Positions 18,010 through 26,735 of a DNA stretch of 64,000 nucleotides are shown here, one piece after another. The stretch's first letter is position 1, and every line of letters begins with the position of its first letter. The notes below the pieces were generated by a model. That model ran no database searches. It was given only the letters and a program-made list of their open reading frames with translations, and had not been told where the DNA came from. The position numbers and the translations under genes were made by a program. Source of the stretch: Mesorhizobium sp. M1E.F.Ca.ET.045.02.1.1 (GTDB lineage Bacteria; Pseudomonadota; Alphaproteobacteria; Rhizobiales; Rhizobiaceae); the NCBI RefSeq assembly GCF_003952485.1, contig NZ_CP034447.1, positions 5,036,501-5,100,500 on the forward strand. Reading direction: 5' to 3'.

Positions 18010-18567
18010 TCAAGGTTCCTTCAGTTCGGTCAGGAACTTGGCAAAGGTCATCGAGCCTTCGGGCCATGGCCCGAAGCCTGAGTCCGCGTTGAGATGGCCG
18101 GCCTCGCCGGCGTCGATGAACAGCGACCCCCAGGCGGCGGCGATATCCTCGGCGACGTCGAAGGCGCAGAACGGATCGTTACGGCTGGCGATTACGATCG
18201 ACGGGAAGGGCAGCGCCTCGCGCGAATAGGGCCCGAAGGTCATCAGGTGCCTTGGCCTTATCTCAGGATTTGCGACATCGGGCGGCGCCACAAAGAAGGC
18301 GCCGGCGACCGGTTTCTGGAATTGCGGGATAGCCTGCACCGCCGCCGCGACGCCCAGCGAGTGGGCGACGATCACCACCGGCCGATCGGCCTCGTTGACA
18401 GCTCTGGCCACGCTTGCCGTCCAGTCCTCGCGCACCGGCTTCGACCATTCGGCCTGTTCGACCCGGCGCGCCGTCGACAGTTTCGACTGCCAGCGGGTCT
18501 GCCAGTGCTCGGGGCCGGAATTGGTGTAGCCCGGCACGATGAGAATATCTGCGTCTCTGACTTTCAT
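18010..18567 (-). CDS. RBBP9/YdeN-family serine hydrolase
   Basis: 185 residues, a compact alpha/beta hydrolase. The start MKVRDADILIVPGYTNSGPEHWQTRWQSKL is the family signature. The nucleophile Ser lies in VAHSLGV, Asp in SRNDPFCAFD and His in GHLNADSGFG, completing a catalytic triad. Members are small cytoplasmic esterases of mostly unknown substrate. It is convergent with the aldolase gene, whose stop is only 20 bases away. Confidence 0.87.
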   Translation of the reverse strand: MKVRDADILIVPGYTNSGPEHWQTRWQSKLSTARRVEQAEWSKPVREDWTASVARAVNEADRPVVIVAHSLGVAAAVQAIPQFQKPVAGAFFVAPPDVANPEIRPRHLMTFGPYSREALPFPSIVIASRNDPFCAFDVAEDIAAAWGSLFIDAGEAGHLNADSGFGPWPEGSMTFAKFLTELKEP

Positions 18568-18772
18568 GGCGCGGATGTAGCGAGCGGCCTTGCCTCATGC
18601 AACCATGCCTGTGGGGCGCGGTAGATCACAAGTGTGAACAACCTGTTCGATTCTTTCCATCTTGTGTGAACGATCTCAATCGACGATCTCATGCAGGAGA
18701 CAAGAACAGATGATCGTGGCACGGGGCTCCTCCAATCGGAGCCCGTCAGATGCCGCCCGAACGGAGAGTTTG

Positions 18773-19585
18773 ATGAGTGAACTGCCCTTTGCCGCGACCA
18801 CCCCGGTCAGCGTCTCACGCGTCGGGTTGAAGGCGCGCGATGCGGAAAACCTTGCTGCCTATTACCGCGCCGTCGTCGGCCTGCAGGAGTTGAGCCGCGC
18901 CGATGGCGCGATCACGCTTGGCGCCGCCGGCCGTCCGCTGCTGGTGCTGGAGCCGGATGCGTCGGCCAAGCCCGACGATCCGCGCAGCGCCGGCCTTTTC
19001 CACACGGCGTTCCTGCTGCCGTCGCGCGCCGATCTCGGCCGCTGGATCAACCATGCCGCGGCCAGCAGGATCGCCATCGAGGGCGCGTCGGACCACTTGG
19101 TCAGCGAGGCGCTCTACCTCACCGACCCCGAGGGCAACGGCATCGAGATCTATTCCGACCGCCGTCCGCAGGATTGGAAATGGAATGGCGACACAATAGC
19201 CATGGCGACCGAGCGGCTGAACCTGCCCGCGGTCGTCGCTAGCGTGCCGGCGGGTGATGCCGGCTGGCAGGGCGCGCCGGAAAACACCATCGTCGGCCAC
19301 GTGCATCTGCGCGTCGGCCGCCCGGAAGACGCCGAGGCCTGGTGGCGTGACGAGTTCGGTTTCGACACCGTGGCCAAGTATGGCAGCCAGGCGGTGTTCC
19401 TGTCGTCAGGCCACTACCATCACCATATCGGCGCCAACGCCTGGCGCAGCGCCGGCGCCGGCCGCCGCGATCCGGGCCGCTCCGGGCTCGCCTGGGTCGA
19501 GATGCGCTCGGACAATGTGACGGCCGAGGCTGCGCGCGAAGATCCCTGGGGCACGGTGATCAGGACTGTGCCGGGCAAGGCGTGA
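18773..19585 (+). CDS. Two-domain VOC (glyoxalase/extradiol dioxygenase fold) protein
   Basis: 270 residues from the ATG at 18773 behind ACGGAGAG. Two vicinal-oxygen-chelate modules are visible: residues about 10-130 (VGLKARDAENLAAYYRAVVGLQEL...YLTDPEGNGIEIYSDR) and about 165-270 (VGHVHLRVGRPEDAEAWWRDEFGF). Metal ligands would include the His in LFHTAFLLP, the Glu in IEIYSD and the His in GHVHL. The layout resembles CatE-type catechol 2,3-dioxygenases, but substrate and activity are not certain. It ends just before the intergenic repeat interrupted by IS481. Confidence 0.82.
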   Translation: MSELPFAATTPVSVSRVGLKARDAENLAAYYRAVVGLQELSRADGAITLGAAGRPLLVLEPDASAKPDDPRSAGLFHTAFLLPSRADLGRWINHAAASRIAIEGASDHLVSEALYLTDPEGNGIEIYSDRRPQDWKWNGDTIAMATERLNLPAVVASVPAGDAGWQGAPENTIVGHVHLRVGRPEDAEAWWRDEFGFDTVAKYGSQAVFLSSGHYHHHIGANAWRSAGAGRRDPGRSGLAWVEMRSDNVTAEAAREDPWGTVIRTVPGKA

Positions 19586-19602
19586 TCAACGGCTGCGCCT
19601 AG

Positions 19603-19661
19603 CTGGAGCACCCCTCATCCGTCTCGGCGCTAATGCGCCGATCCACCTTCTCCCACAAGGG
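19603..19661. repeat. Intergenic repeat family C, left fragment (split by IS481)
   Basis: Begins CTGGAGCACCCCTCATCCG and ends with CCTTCTCCCACAAGGG. The continuation of the same repeat, AAGGGGAGAAGG, is found at 20932 on the other side of the IS481 element. AAGGG is duplicated at 19657-19661 and 20932-20936. Other copies of the family lie near 21011, 22543, 46325, 46449, 56534, 58064 and 58158. Confidence 0.85.
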
Positions 19662-20931
19662 TGTTTGGACCGGGGACATCGCGAACAGGTGTGCGAAGAC
19701 ATCGCGAACAGTTTTGCGCGTTTTGCGCGAGGGGGTTCGGGATGCCATTCGAGGCCAGAAGCGTGATGAGCCAGAAAGAAGAGTTCGTGAGATTGGCGCT
19801 GGCGCCTGGCGCCAATGTGAGCGCGTTGTGCCGGCGCTTCGGCATTGGCCGGACCTGTGGCCACAAGTTGCTTTCGCGCTATCGGATGGAAGGGGCGGCC
19901 GGCCTGGCGGAGCAGTCTCGGCGACCACTGTCGAGCCCGGCACGCAGCGCGCCGGAGGTGGAGGCGGCAGCCGTTTCGGTGCGTGTGGCGCATCCAGCCT
20001 GGGGTGGGCGCAAGATCGCGCGGGTGCTTGCCCGCGAAGGCATCGGCACGCCGGCGGCCTCGACGGTCACCGGCATCCTGCGCCGCAACGGTATCGAGCT
20101 GGGGGCTTTGGGCGGCGGAGCCCAGCCTTTCATTCGCTTCGAGCATGCCGCCCCCAACCACCTGTGGCAGATGGACTTCAAGGGCCACGTTGCCTTGCGC
20201 GCCGGCCGGCTGCATCCGCTTACCGTGCTCGACGACCATTCGCGCTTCTCGATCGCGCTGTCGGCCTGCGCCGACCAGACCACCGAAACCGTAAAAGCCC
20301 GGCTGATCGCCGCCTTCCGTCGCTATGGCCTGCCGTGGCGCATCGCCACAGACAATGGTCCGCCTTGGGGCGATGGCGGCCGCAACGACTTCACCTTGCT
20401 CACCGTCTGGCTGATCGAGATTGGCATCGCCGTCAGCCACTCCAGGCCTTGCCACCCGCAGACGCTCGGCAAGGACGAGCGCTTCCATCGTTCGCTCAAG
20501 GCCGAGGCATTGCAGGGACCGCCCTTCGCCAATCTCGCCGAGGCTCAGGATGCATTCGACCAGTGGCGCCACGTCTACAACGCCCAGCGTCCCCACGATG
20601 CCTTGGGCGGCGGCGTGCCGCTCGATCGCTACCAGGCCTCGCCGCGCCAGTATCGCGAAACAGTCGAGCCGTTCGAATATGCCAAGGACGATCTCATCCG
20701 CCGCGTTCAGCAGCACGGCTTCGTCTCCATTCTCGGCCGAACCATACGCTTGTGCCGGGCCTTCGCCGGAAAGTCCGTCGCTTTCCGCCCCACCGCCACC
20801 GACGGCGTCTTCGACGCCTGGTTCAGACATCAGAAAATAGAAACCATCGACCTCAATGCCCTCGCCCGATAGCATGCAAAACTGTTCGCGATGTCTTCGC
20901 ACACCTGTTCGCGATGTCCCCGGTCCAAACA
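19662..20931 (+). mobile_element. IS481-family insertion sequence, complete (1270 bp)
   Basis: Both ends are visible. The terminal inverted repeats are perfect for 56 bases, starting TGTTTGGACCGGGGACATCG on the left with the exact complement at 20876-20931. Each end contains GACATCGCGAACAG twice. A 5-bp target duplication, AAGGG, flanks the element at 19657-19661 and 20932-20936. It encodes one intact transposase. The intact ends, target duplication and open gene indicate recent insertion. Confidence 0.93.
19742..20872 (+). CDS. IS481-family transposase
   Basis: 376 residues from the ATG at 19742. Residues 8-60 form a helix-turn-helix (FVRLALAPGANVSALCRRFGIGRTCGHKLLSRY). The DDE catalytic core follows: Asp in WQMDFKGH, Asp in IATDNGPPWG and Glu in GKDERFHRSLK. 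These match the rve-type integrase core of IS481. It catalyses cut-and-paste movement of the element that contains it. The frame is intact, so it is probably active. Confidence 0.93.
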   Translation: MPFEARSVMSQKEEFVRLALAPGANVSALCRRFGIGRTCGHKLLSRYRMEGAAGLAEQSRRPLSSPARSAPEVEAAAVSVRVAHPAWGGRKIARVLAREGIGTPAASTVTGILRRNGIELGALGGGAQPFIRFEHAAPNHLWQMDFKGHVALRAGRLHPLTVLDDHSRFSIALSACADQTTETVKARLIAAFRRYGLPWRIATDNGPPWGDGGRNDFTLLTVWLIEIGIAVSHSRPCHPQTLGKDERFHRSLKAEALQGPPFANLAEAQDAFDQWRHVYNAQRPHDALGGGVPLDRYQASPRQYRETVEPFEYAKDDLIRRVQQHGFVSILGRTIRLCRAFAGKSVAFRPTATDGVFDAWFRHQKIETIDLNALAR

Positions 20932-21010
20932 AAGGGGAGAAGGAAGGCTGCGCCGGCGTTACGGCCAATCGCAGACGCTGGTGATTAGCCTGGATGCAGG
21001 CGGCAGGTTC

Positions 21011-21029
21011 CCCCTTCTCCCCTTGTGGG
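21011..21029. repeat. Intergenic repeat family C, fragment left of IS4 copy 1
   Basis: CCCCTTCTCCCCTTGTGGG precedes the IS4 element; the repeat resumes at 22543 with CCCCTTGTGGGAGAAGG and runs to about 22604. It faces the repeat at 19603 in the opposite orientation, so before the insertions the region between the VOC gene and purB held an inverted pair. Confidence 0.8.
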
Positions 21030-22542
21030 CTAGCGTGCGCACACATTTGCTTCGGGCTCATTTTTGCGAGGCCAGAACGAAGCCGTGTGTGATGGCGTTG
21101 AAGCGTCTGAGGCCGTGGGTGAAGGTGATGGGCCCTGGCGGGCGTTCCTTTTCGTAGCCGTTCCAGCCTCCGAGCCTGGCGATACACCAGGCGGCCCAGG
21201 CGAGCGTGTGCGTGGGGTGCGGGTTCTTCTGCTTTTGGGTCTTGCCTTCGAGCTTGGCGATGAGCACTTCCAGGACGGTGATCTCGGTGGGATCGAAGAG
21301 GTGTGCGGCCTGGAAGCGCTGGCCCGGCGAACCACGCCCGTGTACGAGTTGCATGACCTTGGTGGCGACGACCAGAGCGGTGGCGGCCAGACGTTCGAGT
21401 GCATCGCCGTCGGCGATGAGACTTTCCTCCAGATCGATGGCCTGCGACTTCACGGTCCGAAACAGCTGTTCGACGCTCCAACGCGAGCGATACAGGTCGA
21501 CGATGCGGCAGGCATCGGCGAGCGTTTCGACGCTGTGGGTGGTCAACAGCCGCCAGATCACCGCGTCCTTGGCCGAAGGTGGATCGATCTCACGCACTTC
21601 CACCATGTTGAGCGTGAGTTCGCGCGGATCGCGGCTGTCGGCGCCAAGGCGGGGCTGGCGCAAGCTCACCGCGGTGAAGCGAACGGCCAGTTCGACGGTG
21701 CGGGCCGGCCGGCCGGGTCGGGCCTGCAGTTCGAAGGCAATGCGGCCGGCTTCCGGCGTCTTGGCGATCGCGCCGAACAGGCGCTCGCCCCGCGTGCCCA
21801 AGGCCCGATCCCGTACAGCGCGGATGAGCACATGGGTGCGCTCGTCGGGCAGCCTTGCAAACACTTCGTAGATGTCGGCCTCGCGGTCGCCGATCACCGT
21901 CATCTGCGGCGCGTCGGTCAGCGCCTGGCATGCCGCCTTGGCGGTGCCGATCCACTTGTGGCTTTCCTTGGCTTCGATCGGCAGCGCCTGGTAGTCATCC
22001 GCCTTCTCTGCCTCGCGCCGCCAGATCGTGGCGCCTGCAAGGCCAAGGACCGAGCCGTCCACGGCATCCACGGCCAACGCCGGATGCACGAACAGCCCGA
22101 TATCGGTGCCATTGCCGACACGACCGAGGCCGCGCTTGCGCGAAGCCTTGGCTTCATAGTTGATCTCGCTGCTGTCCTCGATGATCAGCACGTGGCGGCC
22201 GGCGGCCAGTTCGGCGGTTCGCGCCGCCGCCGTGCGGATGATCTCTTGCGTGCTCACGTGGCGATTGCGAAACAGGCGTGTGAACGCGACCTTCTCGGCG
22301 CGCGTGTCGGCCAGCCGGCGCATGCCCGTGCTGACACGCGCAAACATGCGCTCCAGAACCATGCTCCCCTTTTTTGCAGGCGCAGGTCGCCGAAGTAGCC
22401 AAGCAACGAAGCCATCGTCGAAACCTCCAGAATCAACAATGGCGGCTACAGAATCACATACAATTCAACCGCTTCAAGCCATTTTCCGACGGCGCCTCTT
22501 CACGCTTGACCACAGCACGAAGCAAATGTGTGCGCACGCTAG
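21030..22542 (-). mobile_element. IS4-family insertion sequence, copy 1 (1513 bp)
   Basis: Terminal inverted repeats of 25 perfect bases start CTAGCGTGCGCACACATTTG. An 11-bp target duplication, CCCCTTGTGGG, is at 21019-21029 and 22543-22553. A second copy of identical length lies at 56551-58063 in the same orientation with its own 11-bp duplication of the same sequence. The copies differ at only a handful of bases (at least five seen by eye). 11-bp duplications are typical for IS4. Confidence 0.92.
21058..22362 (-). CDS. IS4-family transposase, copy 1
   Basis: 434 residues from the ATG at 22362. Recognisable segments are VLIIEDSSEINYEA (first Asp of the DDE triad), MTVIGDREADIYEVF (second Asp) and the YREK-like LYRSRWSVEQLFRTVKSQ with the Glu. 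The element also has an upstream ATG at 22419 in another frame (MASLLGYFGDLRLQKRG), whose sequence fits the expected N-terminus of IS4 enzymes; joining it needs a -1 shift near 22355-22365. Both copies share this layout. Confidence 0.9.
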   Translation of the reverse strand: MVLERMFARVSTGMRRLADTRAEKVAFTRLFRNRHVSTQEIIRTAAARTAELAAGRHVLIIEDSSEINYEAKASRKRGLGRVGNGTDIGLFVHPALAVDAVDGSVLGLAGATIWRREAEKADDYQALPIEAKESHKWIGTAKAACQALTDAPQMTVIGDREADIYEVFARLPDERTHVLIRAVRDRALGTRGERLFGAIAKTPEAGRIAFELQARPGRPARTVELAVRFTAVSLRQPRLGADSRDPRELTLNMVEVREIDPPSAKDAVIWRLLTTHSVETLADACRIVDLYRSRWSVEQLFRTVKSQAIDLEESLIADGDALERLAATALVVATKVMQLVHGRGSPGQRFQAAHLFDPTEITVLEVLIAKLEGKTQKQKNPHPTHTLAWAAWCIARLGGWNGYEKERPPGPITFTHGLRRFNAITHGFVLASQK

Positions 22543-22604
22543 CCCCTTGTGGGAGAAGGTGGATTGTCGCGCAGCGACAAGACGGATGAGGGGTGTTCCA
22601 GCTT
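22543..22604. repeat. Intergenic repeat family C, fragment right of IS4 copy 1
   Basis: CCCCTTGTGGGAGAAGG, then a variable stem (TTGTCGCGCAGCGACAA), then GACGGATGAGGGGTG. This is the standard order of the repeat family, read in reverse. The first 11 bases are the IS4 target duplication. Confidence 0.8.
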
Positions 22605-22631
22605 GGCGCTAACGGACGCCTTTGCTCGACC

Positions 22632-23939
22632 TCAAGCCTTTCCGAACACCCGCTTGAAGATCGTGTCGACATGCTTGGTGTGGTAGCCGAGGTCGAATTT
22701 TTCGCGGATATCGGCCTCGGGAAGCGCCGCTGTGACGTCTTTGTCGGCAAGCAGTTCCTCAAGGAAATCAGCGCCTTGTTCCCACACTTTCATGGCGTTG
22801 CGCTGCACCAGCCGGTAGGCGTCCTCGCGTGACACGCCGGCTTGCGTGAGCGCCAAAAGCACGCGCTGCGAATGCACAAGGCCGCGGAACTTGTTCATGT
22901 TCTTCAGCATGTTGTCGGGATAGACGAGCAGCTTGTCGACGACGCCGGTGAGCCGCGCCAGCGCGAAGTCGAGCGTTACCGTCGCGTCCGGGCCGATCAT
23001 GCGCTCGACCGAGGAATGCGAGATGTCGCGCTCGTGCCAGAGCGCCACGTCCTCCATGGCCGGCATGGCGTAAGAACGAACCATGCGGGCAAGGCCGGTC
23101 AGGTTCTCGGTCAGCACCGGGTTGCGCTTGTGCGGCATTGCCGACGAGCCTTTCTGTCCCGGCGAGAAATACTCTTCCGCTTCCAGCACCTCGGTGCGCT
23201 GCAGGTGGCGGATCTCGATCGCGAGGCGCTCGACCGACGAGGCGATGACGCCGAGCGTGGCGAAGAACATGGCGTGGCGGTCGCGCGGGATGACCTGCGT
23301 CGACACCGGCTCCGGCTTCAGGCCGAGCTTCTTGGCCACATGCTCTTCGACATAGGGATCGATGTTGGCGAAGGTGCCGACCGCTCCCGAGATGGCGCAG
23401 GTGGCGATGTCTTCCCGCGCATGCGCCAGCCGCTCGCGGCAGCGCGAGAATTCGGCATAGGCTTGCGCCAGCTTGACCCCAAAAGTCGTCGGCTCGGCAT
23501 GGATGCCATGGCTGCGGCCGATGGTGACGGTGTCCTTGTGCTCGAAGGCGCGGCGCTTGAGGGCCGCGAGCAGCGCGTCGATGTCGGCAAGCAGGATGTC
23601 GCTGGCGCGGGTGAGCTGTACCGCAAGGCAGGTATCGAGCACGTCGGACGACGTCATGCCCTGGTGGATGAAGCGGGCGTCCGGTCCGACGAATTCGGCG
23701 AGATGGGTGAGGAAGGCGATGACGTCGTGCTTGGTGACGCGCTCGATCTCGTCGATCTTGTCGACATCGAATTTGGCGGCGCCGCCCTTTTCCCAAATCG
23801 TCTTCGCAGCCTCTTTCGGGATGACGCCGAGTTCGGCCAGCGCGTCGCAGGCATGCGCCTCGATCTCGAACCAGATGCGGAACCGGGTTTCGGGCGACCA
23901 GATGGCGACCATTTCCGGCCGGGAATAGCGAGGGATCAT
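22632..23939 (-). CDS. purB: Adenylosuccinate lyase
   Basis: 435 residues from the ATG at 23939 (MIPRYSRPEMVAIWSPE); the frame is open slightly further upstream. It removes fumarate from SAICAR and adenylosuccinate in purine synthesis. The superfamily signature loop SSAMPHKRNPV contains the catalytic Ser. TSSDVLDTC and GRSHGIHAEPTTFG hold the substrate-binding Thr/Ser and catalytic His. The gene ends 27 bases from the repeat carrying IS4 copy 1, so the insertion did not damage it. Confidence 0.96.
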   Translation of the reverse strand: MIPRYSRPEMVAIWSPETRFRIWFEIEAHACDALAELGVIPKEAAKTIWEKGGAAKFDVDKIDEIERVTKHDVIAFLTHLAEFVGPDARFIHQGMTSSDVLDTCLAVQLTRASDILLADIDALLAALKRRAFEHKDTVTIGRSHGIHAEPTTFGVKLAQAYAEFSRCRERLAHAREDIATCAISGAVGTFANIDPYVEEHVAKKLGLKPEPVSTQVIPRDRHAMFFATLGVIASSVERLAIEIRHLQRTEVLEAEEYFSPGQKGSSAMPHKRNPVLTENLTGLARMVRSYAMPAMEDVALWHERDISHSSVERMIGPDATVTLDFALARLTGVVDKLLVYPDNMLKNMNKFRGLVHSQRVLLALTQAGVSREDAYRLVQRNAMKVWEQGADFLEELLADKDVTAALPEADIREKFDLGYHTKHVDTIFKRVFGKA

Positions 23940-23999
23940 CGTTTCTGAGTCCTGCTGGGAGAAGCTTCGGCCGCGTCCTAACAGAGGCCGGCCCAATGC

Positions 24000-24407
24000 T
24001 CAACGCCGCCGTCGCGCAAACCAGATGCTGGCAGCGACAAGTGCCGCGAAACCGAGCGGAAAGTAGAGCCGCACACCCAGGACGACGAACTGGTAGAGCG
24101 CCGTCAGCACGGTGAAGACGAACTCGAAGGCCCAGGTCAGCGTGAAGGCAGGCGCGTGCCACTCGGCATAATAGGAGCGGTATTGCAACGCGAACAGGCC
24201 TGCGGTGAAGGCGAGCGTGGCGCCGAGCAGGCACACGAATGCGGCGGCAAGCGCGGTTTCCCAGTGGCGGCCGCGCGATACCAGCCTGGCGAGCGTCAGC
24301 CCGACCGGAAAGGCAAGCGCGCCGCCGATGAAATACAAAAGCACGACGAAGCGGATCCTGTCAGGCGTCTCCCAGTAGTAGAGATTGACGCAAGCGCTGG
24401 CCGCCAT
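24000..24407 (-). CDS. Small four-helix membrane protein
   Basis: 135 residues with four hydrophobic stretches (about 20-42, 50-72, 85-108, 112-130) and a basic C-terminal WFARRRR. The ATG at 24407 is the first usable start, but the open frame extends upstream without an ATG, GTG or TTG. I recognise no family. It is preceded by the DUF2259 gene about 100 bases upstream on the same strand and followed by purB. Confidence 0.6.
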   Translation of the reverse strand: MAASACVNLYYWETPDRIRFVVLLYFIGGALAFPVGLTLARLVSRGRHWETALAAAFVCLLGATLAFTAGLFALQYRSYYAEWHAPAFTLTWAFEFVFTVLTALYQFVVLGVRLYFPLGFAALVAASIWFARRRR

Positions 24408-24509
24408 CGCAAGGCCCCACAGCAGCGCGCCTAAGACTGCCGTGCGCGGCGCTGGCAGCGCCTCACGTGGGCCCCGGGCGGCGGCGCAGGGAAACTCGCT
24501 CGAGCGGTG

Positions 24510-25235
24510 TCACAGGCGGCCAGTCACTGCGATCCAGCGATAATCCGGCCCTTCGAAGCCGTATTGGCGAACCGCGATCAGCACCGCATAGGCGCTGAGG
24601 CCTTGCATCGAGAAGGTCTGCACCGCGCCGATCCGGTAGCCGTTCGGGCAACCTCGGCTTTTCGGAATGGACTTGTCCTCGTGCAGGAGCTGCGTCTTGC
24701 CCCCATCCTTGGCCTCGATACGGAGCAGCCGGAAGCCGTTAATCTCGCCTTGGCTCTGGCAGCCCTCGGTGTCGTTCATGGGAATCTCGTCGAGACGAAA
24801 CTCGAGCGGATCGTCGACCGGGGAAAAGATCGGCCGCGGGTTAACTGCCATCCGGTAGGGATCGGCTGAAAGCTCGGTCACAGCGTTGAAACCGGCTGTG
24901 ATGCCGCGATTGGCGGTGAGTTCGGCCTGGCTGACGATAGCCTCGCCTTTCTGCTTGGCTTGAAGACGTGCCGCATCAAGCGTTGCAGCCTCGTCGTCGA
25001 GGCGGATCCTGATCGGGGTGCCTTTAAAGAATATGTCGGTCGCGGTGTCGATGTAATAGCGGTTGGAATAGGGGAACCCCGAACCGTCCTGAACGCCGTA
25101 TTCCTCGAAAGCGAAGATGCCGCCATCCTGGCTGAAGCCCAGGATTTCAAGGTCGGCGACATCGCCGGCCGTGGCCGTGGACTGCGTCGCAAGCTGCGCA
25201 AGCAGCCAGATCCACATCAGGACAGGAATTCGCAC
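24510..25235 (-). CDS. DUF2259 secreted protein
   Basis: 241 residues. An N-terminal signal sequence (MRIPVLMWIWLLAQLATQSTATAG) predicts export to the periplasm. The segment DVADLEILGFSQDGGIFAFEEYGVQDGSGFPYSNRYYID is the DUF2259 hallmark, and two Cys (EGCQSQ and RGCPNG) may form a disulfide. The family is found mainly in Rhizobiales and its role is unknown. Confidence 0.8.
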   Translation of the reverse strand: MRIPVLMWIWLLAQLATQSTATAGDVADLEILGFSQDGGIFAFEEYGVQDGSGFPYSNRYYIDTATDIFFKGTPIRIRLDDEAATLDAARLQAKQKGEAIVSQAELTANRGITAGFNAVTELSADPYRMAVNPRPIFSPVDDPLEFRLDEIPMNDTEGCQSQGEINGFRLLRIEAKDGGKTQLLHEDKSIPKSRGCPNGYRIGAVQTFSMQGLSAYAVLIAVRQYGFEGPDYRWIAVTGRL

Positions 25236-25387
25236 GGACCGTTCGCTCCATCAGACTGGGACTACGTCATGCCTATCACGGCATGGTGAATGAGACGTGC
25301 TGCTCGATGCATCCAATCCGGCGCTCGTTTGTTATTGTCGGCCGTCTCACATCGACAGGGGGCGCGGCCATCCAACGGAGGACCAGC

Positions 25388-25645
25388 ATGACCACCGACA
25401 TCAGCAAGATACGCGAGCATATGGAAGTGATCGGCGCCGATGGCGTTCATATCGGCACCGTCGACAAGGTCGACGGTCAGCGCATCAAGCTGACCAAGGC
25501 CGACAGCGGCATGGGCAGGCACAGGGGCCATCACCACTACATTCCGCTCAGCCTGGTCGCGGAGATCGATGGAAATAAGGTCTGGCTGTCGGCGAATTCG
25601 GATGTCGCGGTGACTTTCGAGGAAGAGAAGTCCAACCCGACCTGA
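25388..25645 (+). CDS. DUF2171 small protein (PRC-barrel-like)
   Basis: 85 residues from the ATG at 25388 behind CGGAGGACC. The sequence IREHMEVIGADGVHIGTVDKVDGQRIKLTKAD, then HHHYIPLSLVAEIDGNKVWLSANSD, matches DUF2171, a short PRC-barrel-like beta domain. Function is unknown; related proteins are often stress-induced. It stands alone. A family B repeat starts 26 bases after the stop. Confidence 0.8.
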   Translation: MTTDISKIREHMEVIGADGVHIGTVDKVDGQRIKLTKADSGMGRHRGHHHYIPLSLVAEIDGNKVWLSANSDVAVTFEEEKSNPT

Positions 25646-25670
25646 CCGGAAACGTTGGGTTTGCTTTAAC

Positions 25671-25720
25671 GCAATTCCGGACGGAAAACCGCTACACACT
25701 TTTCCTGGAATTGCTCTAGC
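25671..25720. repeat. Rhizobial palindromic intergenic repeat, family B, copy 1
   Basis: GCAATTCCGG at the left and CCTGGAATTGC at the right are complementary arms around ACGGAAAACCGCTACACACTTTT. The same arms and core layout recur at 36128-36180. Its right end overlaps the stop codon of the P1 peptidase (25716-25718). Confidence 0.75.
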
Positions 25721-26735
25721 GCGAGGACCAGACCGGAAACAGATCGCCGTCGGCGGGCGTCGCCGCATAGACGCCGCGGCTGATGGCCCGCGCCATGGTG
25801 GCGCCGGCTGTCGCGTAGAGATCGATTGCGGCGTCCGCTTCGAGCTCGATGCCGCTCCTTCCGGTCGCCAGCGCGAAGACCAGGTCGCCGTCGGCCGGCG
25901 TGTGCGTCGGCCAAATGGCGCGGGCGAAGCCGTCATGCGCCGAAATCGCCAGCCGCTTGGCCGCAGCTTTGGTCAGAACCGCGTCGGTGGCGATGACGGC
26001 AATCGTCGTGCTGCTGCCTTCCGGCCGCGCCCCGACGCGTCTATCTCGGTATTTCAAGAGTATTTTCCTGGCGTCTTCCGGCATCGGATCGGGATAACCC
26101 AGGCCGCCGAATTCGTCGCCGATCTCGAAGGGGGCCGCCCAGAAATGGCGGCTGCGGCCAACCGTCACCGAACCGGTCGGGTTGACGGCGGCGAGCGCGC
26201 CGATGGTGACGCCGCTGTCGAGCACGGTCGAGGCGGAGCCCAGCCCGCCTTTCAGTCCGGAAGTCAGAGCGCCGGTGCCTGCGCCGACAGTGCCGATCGG
26301 GAAGTCGGCTGCCGCAGCCTGAACCGCCTCGTAGCCCAACTCGCGATAGGGCGGGTAACGGCCCCAGTCCTTGTCGCCGCCATTGGGCAGGTCGAACAGG
26401 ATCGCCGCCGGAACGATCGGCACGCGGAAGCCGCCCACCTCGACACCGATGTTCCTTTCGCGCAACGCCGCCTGCACGCCGGAAGCCGCATCGAGGCCGA
26501 AGGCCGAGCCGCCGGACAGCACGATGGCATGGATCGCGGCGATCGAGTTCTGCGGTTCGAGCAGATCGGTCTCACGCGTGCCCGGCGCGCCACCCAGCAC
26601 CTGGACCCCGGCAACCGCCGGTTCCTCGCACAGCACCACAGTGACGCCGGACTTCAGCCTGGCATCGGCGGCATTGCCGACGCTGATGCCGGCGACATCG
26701 GTGATCAGGTTACGCGGTCCGGCGCGGAACATCAC
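25716..26735 (-). CDS. P1-family peptidase (DmpA-like aminopeptidase)
   Basis: 339 residues. The GTG at 26735 overlaps the stop of the preceding gene (GTGA); an ATG follows at 26732. The N-terminal NLITDVAGISVGNA, then GVQVLGGAPGTRETDLL and HAIVLSGGSAFGLDAASG, are characteristic of DmpA/BapA-type N-terminal-nucleophile hydrolases, which remove N-terminal residues or beta-amino acids from peptides. GSSTTIAVIATDAVLT is the expected self-cleavage region, where the following Ser or Thr becomes the nucleophile. The overlap with the ABC binding-protein gene suggests coupled peptide or amino-acid uptake and hydrolysis. Confidence 0.87.
   Translation of the reverse strand: MMFRAGPRNLITDVAGISVGNAADARLKSGVTVVLCEEPAVAGVQVLGGAPGTRETDLLEPQNSIAAIHAIVLSGGSAFGLDAASGVQAALRERNIGVEVGGFRVPIVPAAILFDLPNGGDKDWGRYPPYRELGYEAVQAAAADFPIGTVGAGTGALTSGLKGGLGSASTVLDSGVTIGALAAVNPTGSVTVGRSRHFWAAPFEIGDEFGGLGYPDPMPEDARKILLKYRDRRVGARPEGSSTTIAVIATDAVLTKAAAKRLAISAHDGFARAIWPTHTPADGDLVFALATGRSGIELEADAAIDLYATAGATMARAISRGVYAATPADGDLFPVWSSR

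Noticed and set aside
19586..21481. A 631-codon frame on the - strand
   Set aside because: It crosses the ends of two different insertion sequences and is antisense to the IS481 transposase; it cannot be a functional gene.
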